From Pseudomonas_S sp047607345 (GTDB lineage: Bacteria; Pseudomonadota; Gammaproteobacteria; Xanthomonadales; Xanthomonadaceae), in assembly GCA_047607345.1 (NCBI GenBank), contig JASGDF010000145.1:1-10766 (forward strand): 10,766 bases of DNA, given 5' to 3'. A program made the position numbers and the translations under genes. Positions 1-6,001 of the stretch are shown piece after piece. The notes under the pieces were generated by a model. That model was not told where the DNA came from. It searched no databases and saw only the letters and a program-made list of their open reading frames with translations. How positions within the stretch are numbered: position 1 is the stretch's first letter; each line of letters begins with the position of its first letter.

Positions 1-283
1 GGCGGCCTGTGCCGGCGCGTGGCCGCGCCAGGCCGGCCTGTACCGCTGGCAGGACGGCGAGCGCAGCGGCCGCCTGCTGGTGCGCGATCCGGCCGAGGCG
101 CCCGCGTTACATGCAAACCAGCAGCGCGCGGCGACGCTGGCGCTAGTCCGCGACGGCGACGCCCCGCGCCAGCTGCGCGCCGCACCGCAGCCCGGCCCGC
201 GCTGGCCGTGGTGGCTGGCGTTCGTTGCTGCGGCCGCGCTGCTGTGGTGGCTGGAACGGCGCCGCCTTGGCCAATCCGATTAG
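1..283 (+). CDS. C-terminal end of a membrane-anchored protein (partial, 5' end outside window)
   Basis: The window opens inside a gene. From base 2 there is an uninterrupted 93-codon frame ending in TAG at 281-283, with third positions almost all G or C. The visible part is a soluble stretch (GLYRWQDGERSGRLLVRDP) resembling a beta-sandwich end, then a Pro/Arg-rich linker, then one membrane helix (WPWWLAFVAAAALLWWLE) and a short positive tail (RRRLGQSD). By the positive-inside rule the tail is cytoplasmic and the domain before it periplasmic. This ending (aromatic membrane helix followed by LERRR) resembles large BatA/von Willebrand A-type membrane proteins of xanthomonads, but that is recollection and the diagnostic domains lie outside the window. 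The reading frame is well supported; the family is a guess. Confidence 0.72.
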   Translation, partial: AACAGAWPRQAGLYRWQDGERSGRLLVRDPAEAPALHANQQRAATLALVRDGDAPRQLRAAPQPGPRWPWWLAFVAAAALLWWLERRRLGQSD

Positions 284-289
284 CCAAGG
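265..289 (+). terminator. Stem-loop overlapping the stop codon of the first gene
   Basis: CCTTGGC (265-271) pairs with GCCAAGG (283-289). Inside a single mismatch, AAT (273-275) pairs with ATT (279-281) around a CCG loop, giving 10 of 11 paired positions. The TAG stop is inside the structure. No T-run follows, so this is not a classical intrinsic terminator. It may mark the 3' end of the transcript or protect it. Confidence 0.35.
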
Positions 290-328
290 AAACATGCAGG
301 CCGCTGCTCCCGGACAATCCGTTTCACC

Positions 329-337
329 TGCTAGGGC
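329..337 (+). promoter_or_regulatory. Possible extended -10 for the epoxide hydrolase gene
   Basis: TGC-TAGGGC has the TGn extension and a weak -10 hexamer. It ends only 9 bases before the ATG at 347, so transcription would begin at or just before the start codon. No convincing -35 is visible. The absence of a Shine-Dalgarno sequence before the ATG fits a leaderless or nearly leaderless message. Confidence 0.25.
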
Positions 338-346
338 ACCGCCGCC

Positions 347-1513
347 ATGACCTCCGCCACGATCGTTCCGTTCACCCTCGACGTGCCGCACGCGCAGATC
401 GAGGATCTGCGCCGCAGACTGGGCGCTACGCGCTGGCCAGCGCCGCTCGACGAGACCGGCTGGGACGATGGCACCGAGTTCGTCTTCCTCCAGCGCCTGG
501 CCGAGCACTGGCAGCACCGCTTCTCCTGGCCCGAACAGCAGGCGCGCCTCAACCGGCTGCCGCACTTCATGGCCCGCATCGACGGCTACGACATCCACTT
601 CGTCCACCAGCGCGGCCACGGCCCGGCGCCCATGCCGCTGGTGCTGACCCACGGCTGGCCCGGCGCGTTCACCGAGTTCGAGCGGATCCTCCCGCTGCTG
701 ACCGACCCGGCGCGCCACGGCGGCAGCGCCGGGGACGCGTTCGACGTGGTGGTGCCGTCGCTGCCCGGCTTCGGCTTCTCGCCGGCACCGCGCAGCCCGG
801 GCACGAGTTCGCGTCGCGTCGCGCAGCTGTGGCGAGCGCTGATGCACGCGCTCGGCTACCGGCGCTTCGGCGCGCAAGGCGGCGACATCGGCGCGGGCGT
901 GTCGACCTGGCTGGCTCGCCTGTATCCAGATGACGTGCTCGGCCTGCACCTCAACTACATCCCCGGCAGCTACCGTCCCCCGCTCGACGCGACCGCTCCG
1001 CCGCTGTCGCCGGAGGAGCGCGGCTTCCTCGACGAGGCCGCCGGCTTCGCCGCCGCCGAGGGCGCCTATGCCGCGCTGCAGGCGACCAAGCCGCAGACCC
1101 TGGCGTTCGCGCTGACCGATTCGCCGGTCGGGCTGGCCGCGTGGATCGCCGAGAAATTCCGGGCCTGGAGCGATTGCGACGGCGAGCTGGAACAGGTCGT
1201 GCCGCTGGACACGCTGCTGACCGACATCTCGCTGTACTGGTTCGGCAACAGCCTCGACGCCTCGCTGCGGATATACAAGGAGAACCGGCTGGCGCCGCTG
1301 CAGTTCGCTGCGGGCGAGCGCGTGGCGCCACCGCTCGGTTTCGCACGGTTTCCCCGGGAACTGCCAACGCCGCCGCGGCGCTACGTCGAGCGCGTGTTCC
1401 GGGTGGAACGCTGGCGCGAGATGCCGGCCGGTGGCCACTTCGCCGCGCTGGAGCGGCCGGCCGAACTGGCCGAAGAGATCCGCGCGTTCTTCCGGCCGCT
1501 GCGCGGCGCATGA
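347..1513 (+). CDS. Epoxide hydrolase, microsomal (EPHX1-like) alpha/beta-hydrolase type
   Basis: This 388-residue protein should open epoxides to vicinal diols through an ester intermediate on an aspartate. An EHN-type N-terminal domain (about residues 3-110, starting IVPFTLDVPHAQIEDLRRRL) leads into an alpha/beta-hydrolase fold. HGWPG (102-106) is the oxyanion-hole motif. GGDIG (178-182) holds the nucleophile Asp180. RIYKENR (308-314) matches the FYKEN region of human EPHX1, making Tyr310 a likely ring-opening tyrosine. FPREL (335-339) supplies the acid Glu338, and GGHFAALERP (362-371) the base His364. The triad and the full family length are therefore present. There is no signal peptide, so it is probably cytoplasmic. 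The ATG at 347 is chosen because the EHN domain begins immediately after it. The gene stands alone and converges on the HTH gene. The natural substrate cannot be read from the sequence; detoxification of epoxides is an inference. Confidence 0.93.
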   Translation: MTSATIVPFTLDVPHAQIEDLRRRLGATRWPAPLDETGWDDGTEFVFLQRLAEHWQHRFSWPEQQARLNRLPHFMARIDGYDIHFVHQRGHGPAPMPLVLTHGWPGAFTEFERILPLLTDPARHGGSAGDAFDVVVPSLPGFGFSPAPRSPGTSSRRVAQLWRALMHALGYRRFGAQGGDIGAGVSTWLARLYPDDVLGLHLNYIPGSYRPPLDATAPPLSPEERGFLDEAAGFAAAEGAYAALQATKPQTLAFALTDSPVGLAAWIAEKFRAWSDCDGELEQVVPLDTLLTDISLYWFGNSLDASLRIYKENRLAPLQFAAGERVAPPLGFARFPRELPTPPRRYVERVFRVERWREMPAGGHFAALERPAELAEEIRAFFRPLRGA

Positions 1514-1515
1514 AC

Positions 1516-1533
1516 CCGGATAACCCCATCCGG
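1516..1533. terminator. Small stem-loop between convergent genes
   Basis: CCGGAT (1516-1521) and ATCCGG (1528-1533) form a perfect 6 bp stem with a 6-base loop, three bases after the stop of the epoxide hydrolase gene. Flanking GAAC and GTTC could extend it across a bulge. It has no T-run on either side. It may help separate the two convergent transcripts, but it is short. Confidence 0.25.
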
Positions 1534-1573
1534 ACCCGTTCGTATCGCGCAGGAGTAAGCCCCTACACCCGAG

Positions 1574-1858
1574 TCAGGCAACAGCCTTCGTCACCATGTC
1601 AGGGTGCAAGCCGATCACCCGAACGTAGGCCACGGCGAACTCCGGCACCGTCACGCGCGCCTGCTCCCAGTCGCGCAACGTACCGACCGGCACATGGAAA
1701 CGGTTGGCGAAATCCACCTGCGACAAGCCCAGGCCGGTGCGCGTAGTGCGGATCAGCCGCGCCCGCTGTCCACGATCCAGCGCCTCGGGCGTCGCGTCGA
1801 AGTCTTCCGCGTCTGCCGAATCAGCCTGCAGCGCCATATGCTGTTTCTTCACGTTCAT
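1574..1858 (-). CDS. Small helix-turn-helix (XRE-like) regulator, antitoxin-type
   Basis: This is a 94-residue protein. An acidic N-terminal third precedes a HTH domain at about residues 30-80, recognisable from the run TGLGLSQVDFANRFHVPVGT followed by LRDWEQAR. The scaffold (LSQ-x-DFA-x-RF-x-VP-x-GTLRDWEQ) is typical of short HTH proteins annotated as HigA- or MqsA-like antitoxins, which usually bind their own promoter. I chose the ATG at 1858 because AAGGAG lies three bases upstream; the frame stays open further upstream to 1960, but that stretch contains the candidate operator and does not look coding. No toxin gene is adjacent: the next gene upstream is ecsC-like and the one downstream converges. 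It may be an orphan antitoxin or a plain autoregulator. The HTH is well supported; the targets are unknown. Confidence 0.85.
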   Translation of the reverse strand: MNVKKQHMALQADSADAEDFDATPEALDRGQRARLIRTTRTGLGLSQVDFANRFHVPVGTLRDWEQARVTVPEFAVAYVRVIGLHPDMVTKAVA

Positions 1859-1880
1859 TGCTCCTTCCGACCGAGATGAA

Positions 1881-1899
1881 GCGAGGTAGATCACCTCGC
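1881..1899. promoter_or_regulatory. Perfect palindrome, candidate operator of the HTH gene
   Basis: GCGAGGT (1881-1887) and ACCTCGC (1893-1899) are exact inverted copies around the 5-base spacer AGATC. The element lies 22-40 bases upstream of the HTH start codon, where a repressor would cover the promoter or the early transcript. A dimeric HTH protein binding its own promoter is the usual arrangement in this family, so autoregulation is a reasonable inference. No strong -10/-35 pair is visible; TTGCCG at 1913-1918 on the minus strand is a possible -35. Confidence 0.5.
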
Positions 1900-1987
1900 C
1901 AGACGAAATTCGCGGCAAGGGAGCATGCAGCTTCCCCGCAGCCGACGCCGTTGCCTGCACTCCTGCCGCATGTGATTTGGAACGGCC

Positions 1988-2797
1988 TCAGCCCACCGGC
2001 AACCCCTCATACGCCTGCCGTACCGCGATCTCGCCGTAGCGGCGCTCCAGCCGGCGGATCGTGAAGTGGCCGCGCGCCACCGCCTGGAAGTGGCCGATGA
2101 ACAGCATGTTGAGCGCCGCGCCGCTGGCCGCGCCGACCAGCGGCACCGCCTGCGCGGCCAGCTTCTCGCTGACGTTGACCGAGAACCGCGCGGCGATGCG
2201 CGAGAGCAGCGACACCAGCGCCGGGCCGCCCTTGTGGGTGATGCCGTGCGCGGCGACGTGACGCGCAGCGGCGTTGACCTGCTGTGCCAGCGCCGCGCGT
2301 ACCGCGAAGTAGCCGGACTCGCTGCCGTCGTCGCTGCGGCTGGCGCCGCCGTGGGCGAGCACTTCCAGGCAGGCCAGCGCGGTTTGCGGATCGTCCAGGC
2401 GCTCGCCCTCGGCACGGGCGATCGCGGCGATCGAGCGCAGCATCAGCGTGGTGGTCAGCGGCAGCTCCACCGCCAGGCCGGGCAGGCCGAAGAAGCCGCC
2501 GGCACCGCCGGTCAGCATCACCGCCAGGCGATGGCGGCCGGTGCCGGCGGCGCGCCGGTCGCCGCGCAGGGTCAGCAACGCCGAGCGCAGCGACAGCTGC
2601 AGCGCGCGTCGGGTGATCGCATCGATGCGGTGCGAGACCGACTTGGGCAGGCGCTTGTTGATCAGGCTCTCGATCGGCGCGCCGACGTAGTTGGCCAGCT
2701 GCGCGGCCAGGCCGGGGTTTTCCAGCAGCTCGCGCGCATGGGCAAGCTCGCGCAGCGCGGTATCGTCGATCACCGGGATCGGCAGGGTTTCGGTCAC
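1988..2797 (-). CDS. EcsC family protein
   Basis: This 269-residue protein belongs to the EcsC family, named after the third gene of the Bacillus ecs transporter operon; the molecular function in proteobacteria is unknown. The N-terminal part is helical (ALRELAHARELLENPGLAAQ). A hydrophobic, glycine-rich segment follows at residues 91-127 (LTGGAGGFFGLPGLAVELPL), and a second glycine-rich element at 217-235 (AVPLVGAASGAALNMLFIGH) is the family's usual C-terminal signature. Both hydrophobic parts could touch the membrane, but neither is a clear transmembrane helix. The start is GTG: no in-frame ATG is nearby, and GAGGTGAT, an eight-base match to the anti-Shine-Dalgarno, ends three bases before it. 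It is transcribed in the same direction as cpdB but is separated from it by 239 bases containing a repeat, so it probably has its own promoter. The family call is strong. Confidence 0.9.
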   Translation of the reverse strand: MTETLPIPVIDDTALRELAHARELLENPGLAAQLANYVGAPIESLINKRLPKSVSHRIDAITRRALQLSLRSALLTLRGDRRAAGTGRHRLAVMLTGGAGGFFGLPGLAVELPLTTTLMLRSIAAIARAEGERLDDPQTALACLEVLAHGGASRSDDGSESGYFAVRAALAQQVNAAARHVAAHGITHKGGPALVSLLSRIAARFSVNVSEKLAAQAVPLVGAASGAALNMLFIGHFQAVARGHFTIRRLERRYGEIAVRQAYEGLPVG

Positions 2798-2834
2798 GGC
2801 ATCACCTCGTTCGGATTCAGAAACCTGTGGCCCG

Positions 2835-2840
2835 ATCTTA
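2835..2840 (-). promoter_or_regulatory. Possible -10 of the EcsC-family gene
   Basis: On the minus strand TAAGAT lies 37 bases before the GTG start, which would give a leader of about 30 bases carrying the strong ribosome-binding site. The same hexamer is found in front of fabV. No clear -35 is visible. Confidence 0.3.
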
Positions 2841-2967
2841 GGCGGGCGAAGCTTTACCGCGCGTCACGTCGGCGCCTTTCACTTCAGTCCGCGCCGCAGC
2901 AGATCCGATGCGTCAGGATGCCTCGCGCGCCGCCACGCGAGGCGATATCACCGTCACGGGCTGTTGT

Positions 2968-3029
2968 TGGGAGGGACTTCAGTCCCGAGGAGCCGCTGGC
3001 AAAGTCCGTCGGGACTGAAGTCCCTCCCA
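2968..3029. repeat. Nested palindromic intergenic repeat (REP-like)
   Basis: Two exact 21-base arms, 2968-2988 and 3009-3029, are inverted around a 20-base spacer. Each arm contains its own small palindrome, GGGACT-TC-AGTCCC. The unit resembles the abundant intergenic repeats I remember from Xanthomonas-type genomes; copy number cannot be counted from one window. The element begins 7 bases after the cpdB stop codon, so the cpdB mRNA would end in a very stable hairpin. No T-run follows in the cpdB direction, so mRNA protection or attenuation fits better than intrinsic termination. A ten-base fragment of the same unit (ACTTCAGTCC) recurs at 2881-2890. Confidence 0.8.
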
Positions 3030-3036
3030 CAAAAAC

Positions 3037-5022
3037 TCAGCGCGACAGGTCGATCGCGCAGGTGCCGGTGCCGTCGCCGTTGTCCTTCAGCACGCGCAGG
3101 TTGTCCACGCCGGCGGCGCGGGCGAGGTCGAGCTTGCCCGGCGCGCAGGCGAAGCCCAGCGGCCCCTTGGCCTTGAGCGGGGCGAAGCGCCACGCGCGCG
3201 GCGGCAGGTCGGCCGCGCGCAGCGTGCCGGTGCGCTGCAGCCATCCGGCGACGATCTCGCGCACGCCGTCCGGCGCAGCAAACACCACGTTCGAGCCGTC
3301 CAGGCCGGGGAAGCTGCCACCGCCGCTGGCGCGGTAGTTGTTGGTCGCCACCACGAACGCCTGCCGCGGCGTCACCGGCTTGTCCTGCCAGGTCAGCGCG
3401 ACGATGCGCTGGCCCTGCGGGCGGCTCACGTCGATCGTGTAGGCCAGCCCCGGCGCCTGGATCTGGTCGGCGTTGTAGGGCACGTAACGGTCGTTGATGA
3501 AGGGTTGCTCGCCCGGCCTGGCCGGATCGACCTGCGCATAGCGGCTGGCGGACTGCTCCAGCCACGCCTTCAGCCCGGCGCCGTCGACCTTCACCGCGGT
3601 CAGGGTGTTCGGATAGAAGTACAGGTCGGCGGCGCTGCGCAGGGTCAGCGTGCCGGCCGGCACGTCGGTGTAGTCGTCCGGGCCGCCGAAGCCGGTGCGG
3701 AACGGCGCGGCCGCCGACAGCACCGGCAGCTGCGCCAACTCCGGATGCAGCGCCGGCAGTTCGCGCAGCAGGTAGTCGCGCTGGGCCGCGTTGACCACCG
3801 CCAGCGCGGTGCTGTTGCCCTGGTCGACGAAGTAGCTGCTCAGTTCGATCTCGCTGCGCCCGATCGGCGTGTTCACATGCGCCTGCGCGGCGGCATGCGC
3901 CTGCGCCACCAACGGCGCGATCGCCGGGTCGGCCGCCACGCAGTCGTCCTTGCCCTTGCAGATCGGGCGCACCTGGCTGCGGCTGGCGGCGGTGTCGATG
4001 GTCCAGCGGCCGTCGCGGTGCACCAGCTTCAGGTCGATCACGCCCAGGTCCTTGCCAAAGAAGCCACCCATCACCGCCGGCTTGCCGCGCACCAGGCCGC
4101 GCTCGGCGTCCACCTCGGGCATGCCGGCGAAGCGCGGGCCGGGGAACTCGGTGTGCGAGTGGCCGAGCAGCAGCACGTCGATGCCGGGCACGCCGGCCAG
4201 GTGCCAGCCGCCGTTCTCCATGTCCGGGGTGTAGGGCGCGGCATTGAGGCCGCCGTGCAGGATCGCCACGATGATGTCCGGGTGCTGCGCCTGCAACTCA
4301 GGCAGGTAGCGTTCGGCGGCTTCGAGCACGCCGGTGACGGTGACCTTGCCCTGCAGGTTCTGCTTGTCCCACTCCAGGATCGGCGGCGGGGTGAAGCCGA
4401 TGATCCCCACCCGCAGCGGCACCTGGCGAACCTTGCCGTCCGCGCCGGTGACGCTGACCGGCTTTTCCACCACCGTCCACGGCTTGAAGATCGGCGCGCC
4501 GTCGCGCGCGCTGTAGACGTTGCTCAGTACCAGCGGGAAGCGCGGGCCAGCGCAGCGCTCGCCGCGCCCGCCATCGACGTTCATTGGCGTGCCGGTGACC
4601 TGCGACAGGAACGGCAGGCCGTAGTTGAACTCATGGTTGCCGGCGGTGCCGCCGTCGTAGCCGATCGCGTCCATCGCCTGGTAGATCGCCAGCTCCTCGT
4701 CGCAGCCGACCGGCTTGACCTTGGCCTGGTAGTCGGCCAGCACGCTGCCCTGGATGGTGTCACCGCTGTCGAACAGGAAGTTGTCCGGGAACTCCTGGCG
4801 CGCCTGCCGGATCAGCGTGGCCACGCGCTCGTAGCCAAGCGTGCGGTCCTCGCGCTGCTTGTAGTAGTCGTAGCTGAGCACGTTGGCATGGATGTCGGTG
4901 GTCTCCAGGATCGCCACCCGCGCGCTCGCGCCGTCGGCCAGGGCGGTCTGCGCCGAGGGCGTGGAGGCACAACCGGCCAGGACGGCGAGCGCGAGCAGGG
5001 AGCAGCAGCGAGTCGGAAACAT
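3037..5022 (-). CDS. cpdB: 2',3'-cyclic-nucleotide 2'-phosphodiesterase / 3'-nucleotidase, lipoprotein
   Basis: This 661-residue exported enzyme should hydrolyse 2',3'-cyclic nucleotides and then 3'-nucleotides, releasing phosphate and nucleosides for uptake. The N-terminus is a lipoprotein signal with the lipobox LAGC and acceptor Cys18; the following Ala-Ser lack an inner-membrane retention Asp, so an outer-membrane anchor is expected. The N-terminal metallophosphatase domain has the two-metal ligands in order: TTDIH (Asp43, His45), DSGDT (Asp88), GNHE (Asn129, His130), ILHGG (His256) and GHSH (His288, His290). The C-terminal nucleotide-binding domain covers about residues 385-600 and carries NNYRASGGGSFPG (561-573), typical of CpdB. 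The GHSH motif and this loop favour CpdB over the 5'-nucleotidase UshA. The ATG at 5022 is the only start downstream of an in-frame TAA and places the lipobox correctly; the ribosome-binding site is weak. E. coli CpdB is soluble and periplasmic, so the lipid anchor is a difference. Confidence 0.93.
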   Translation of the reverse strand: MFPTRCCSLLALAVLAGCASTPSAQTALADGASARVAILETTDIHANVLSYDYYKQREDRTLGYERVATLIRQARQEFPDNFLFDSGDTIQGSVLADYQAKVKPVGCDEELAIYQAMDAIGYDGGTAGNHEFNYGLPFLSQVTGTPMNVDGGRGERCAGPRFPLVLSNVYSARDGAPIFKPWTVVEKPVSVTGADGKVRQVPLRVGIIGFTPPPILEWDKQNLQGKVTVTGVLEAAERYLPELQAQHPDIIVAILHGGLNAAPYTPDMENGGWHLAGVPGIDVLLLGHSHTEFPGPRFAGMPEVDAERGLVRGKPAVMGGFFGKDLGVIDLKLVHRDGRWTIDTAASRSQVRPICKGKDDCVAADPAIAPLVAQAHAAAQAHVNTPIGRSEIELSSYFVDQGNSTALAVVNAAQRDYLLRELPALHPELAQLPVLSAAAPFRTGFGGPDDYTDVPAGTLTLRSAADLYFYPNTLTAVKVDGAGLKAWLEQSASRYAQVDPARPGEQPFINDRYVPYNADQIQAPGLAYTIDVSRPQGQRIVALTWQDKPVTPRQAFVVATNNYRASGGGSFPGLDGSNVVFAAPDGVREIVAGWLQRTGTLRAADLPPRAWRFAPLKAKGPLGFACAPGKLDLARAAGVDNLRVLKDNGDGTGTCAIDLSR

Positions 5023-5052
5023 GGCGGAAAGACGGCCGTGAGAAGGACGGGC

Positions 5053-5061
5053 ACGTTAGCA
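5053..5061 (-). promoter_or_regulatory. Possible extended -10 of cpdB
   Basis: On the minus strand TGC-TAACGT lies 30 bases before the cpdB ATG. Only the TGn extension and the outer hexamer positions match consensus, and no -35 is seen. The leader would be about 24 bases. Confidence 0.25.
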
Positions 5062-5230
5062 GATAGACGTTTCGTCCTCCCGCTCACGCGCAAGCGCCGG
5101 CCTCAAGCGATGCGCGCGTCCTGCGGCGGCGGCGGATCCGGCGCCACCGACCGCGCGCCTGAGCATCTGCATGTCGACCACGGTGATGTCATCGGGCCGC
5201 AGATCGCAGCGGACGCGCCCGCGGGGCTTT

Positions 5231-5351
5231 CTGTAGAAACTGCTTCGGCGACGACGCGGCTATCCATCGAATCACCGCACAGGGATGCGCGGCCCTCTCG
5301 CGAGGGATCCACGTGCGCGCCCCATCACGGCTGAAGCCACTCCTGCGAAAC
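5231..5351. repeat. Decayed inverted repeat pair, REP-like
   Basis: The segment at 5325-5351 read on the minus strand (TCGCAGGAGTGGCTTCAGCC) resembles a second intergenic repeat type common in xanthomonads, roughly GTAGGAGCGGCTTCAGCCGCGA. A weaker copy in opposite orientation lies at 5231-5255 (TGTAGAAACTGCTTCGGCGA), matching the other arm at 13 of 23 positions without gaps. The right arm starts three bases after the stop of the host-attachment gene, the same placement the 2968-3029 element has behind cpdB. The right arm is convincing; the left one is doubtful. Confidence 0.4.
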
Positions 5352-5354
5352 CCG

Positions 5355-5768
5355 CTATGCCGACAGCGCGCGCTCGATATCGGCCAGCGGCGAGTTGGTG
5401 AGGTCCTTCGCGAGGTCCTTCAGCAGCCGCTGCTGCGCCTGCTTGTGCAGCAGCGGGCGGATCCGGCCGAGCGTCTGCGGATCGGCCACCAGCACCAGGT
5501 GCGCGTAGCGGCTCTTCAGCGCATCCTCGTTGAGCTGCTCGGCCAGCTGCTTGGCGAAGGTGGCCTCGTTCAATTGCGACAGGCTCATATCGCTCGGCAC
5601 CGCCCCGGCCGGACCCTGGCCCGACACCCCCTTCGCGGCGAGCTGCTCGAGCAGCAGCTCGCCGTCCTGCCGCAGCGCGAGCCGGTGTTCGCTGCCGACG
5701 TTGGTGAACACGCGGGCCGAACCGCCGTCGGCGACGACGATCAGGGTGCCCTCGGGGATCTTCGGCAT
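5355..5768 (-). CDS. Host attachment protein family (baeRF-like), small
   Basis: This is a 137-residue protein of the family annotated as 'protein required for attachment to host cells', which belongs to the bacterial relatives of archaeo-eukaryotic release factor domains (baeRF). The strand TLIVVADGGSARVF (8-21), the middle helix with FAKQLAEQLN (71-80), and the strand-turn YAHLVLVADPQTLGRIRPLL (88-107) follow the family pattern. The C-terminus is helical and basic, then LTNSPLADIERAL. There is no signal peptide, so it should be cytoplasmic, which sits badly with a direct adhesin role; the family name comes from a plant-attachment phenotype. The start at 5768 is chosen over one further upstream because GAGGAA lies five bases before it and the family begins at this point. 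It is divergent from fabV. Confidence 0.85.
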   Translation of the reverse strand: MPKIPEGTLIVVADGGSARVFTNVGSEHRLALRQDGELLLEQLAAKGVSGQGPAGAVPSDMSLSQLNEATFAKQLAEQLNEDALKSRYAHLVLVADPQTLGRIRPLLHKQAQQRLLKDLAKDLTNSPLADIERALSA

Positions 5769-5797
5769 GGAGCTTCCTCGTTGCGGTCGGGGCGTCC

Positions 5798-5803
5798 ACG
5801 CTA
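5798..5803 (-). promoter_or_regulatory. Possible -10 of the host-attachment-family gene
   Basis: TAGCGT on the minus strand lies 29 bases upstream of the ATG at 5768, giving a leader of about 22 bases with the GAGGAA ribosome-binding site. No -35 is apparent. Confidence 0.25.
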
Positions 5804-5961
5804 AGCCAGCCGATGTGAGCGGCGTGGCGAGCAAACGTATGCATCGCGTTAGCGCGCCGTGGCGGCAGGCCTCAGCCCAAGGCAGGAGCCGGTCGCGTCC
5901 GCGAGGGCCAGGCGCGCATATCCATACGGCGGCGAACGTGGCCGCGCCGCGCCGCGCGGCT

Positions 5962-5967
5962 TAAGAT
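5962..5967 (+). promoter_or_regulatory. Possible -10 of fabV
   Basis: TAAGAT has four of six consensus positions and equals the hexamer proposed for the EcsC-family gene. It contains the upstream in-frame ATG (5966) in its last bases. If used, transcription would start near 5974, excluding that ATG and leaving the TTG at 6002 as the start. Confidence 0.33.
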
Positions 5968-6001
5968 GCCGCGCGCTTTGCACAACCAAGAGGCAACCGT
6001 C

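Larger units (their letters stand above)
5023..5354. other. Gene-poor 332 bp stretch upstream of cpdB
   Basis: No gene can be assigned with confidence. The stretch holds a possible cpdB -10 (5053-5061), a hairpin CCCTC-TCGC-GAGGG (5293-5306), a degenerate inverted repeat pair (about 5231-5351), and an open minus-strand frame at 5056-5259 with coding-like third positions but no good start. The last could be a gene remnant and is treated under findings. Confidence 0.5.

Noticed and set aside
1859..1987. Possible toxin (HigB or BrnT type) next to the HTH regulator
   Set aside because: Only 129 bases are available and they contain the palindrome; the open frame there shows no toxin motif and no ribosome-binding site.
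2968..3029. Intrinsic terminator for cpdB
   Set aside because: The hairpin is strong but is followed by mixed sequence instead of a T-run, and its sequence matches a repeat type, so it was listed as a repeat.
5103..5312. Small minus-strand frame with an ATG start (MDSRVVAEAVSTES...)
   Set aside because: No ribosome-binding site, Pro/Ser/Cys-rich low-complexity translation, and it crosses the hairpin and the decayed repeat. The neighbouring frame at 5056-5259 looks more coding-like.
3505..5334. Very long open frame on the plus strand opposite cpdB
   Set aside because: It lies antisense to a gene with complete catalytic motifs; its Arg/His/Val-rich translation is the usual by-product of GC-rich DNA. 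The same applies to long antisense frames opposite the epoxide hydrolase, fabV, EcsC-family and phosphoesterase genes.
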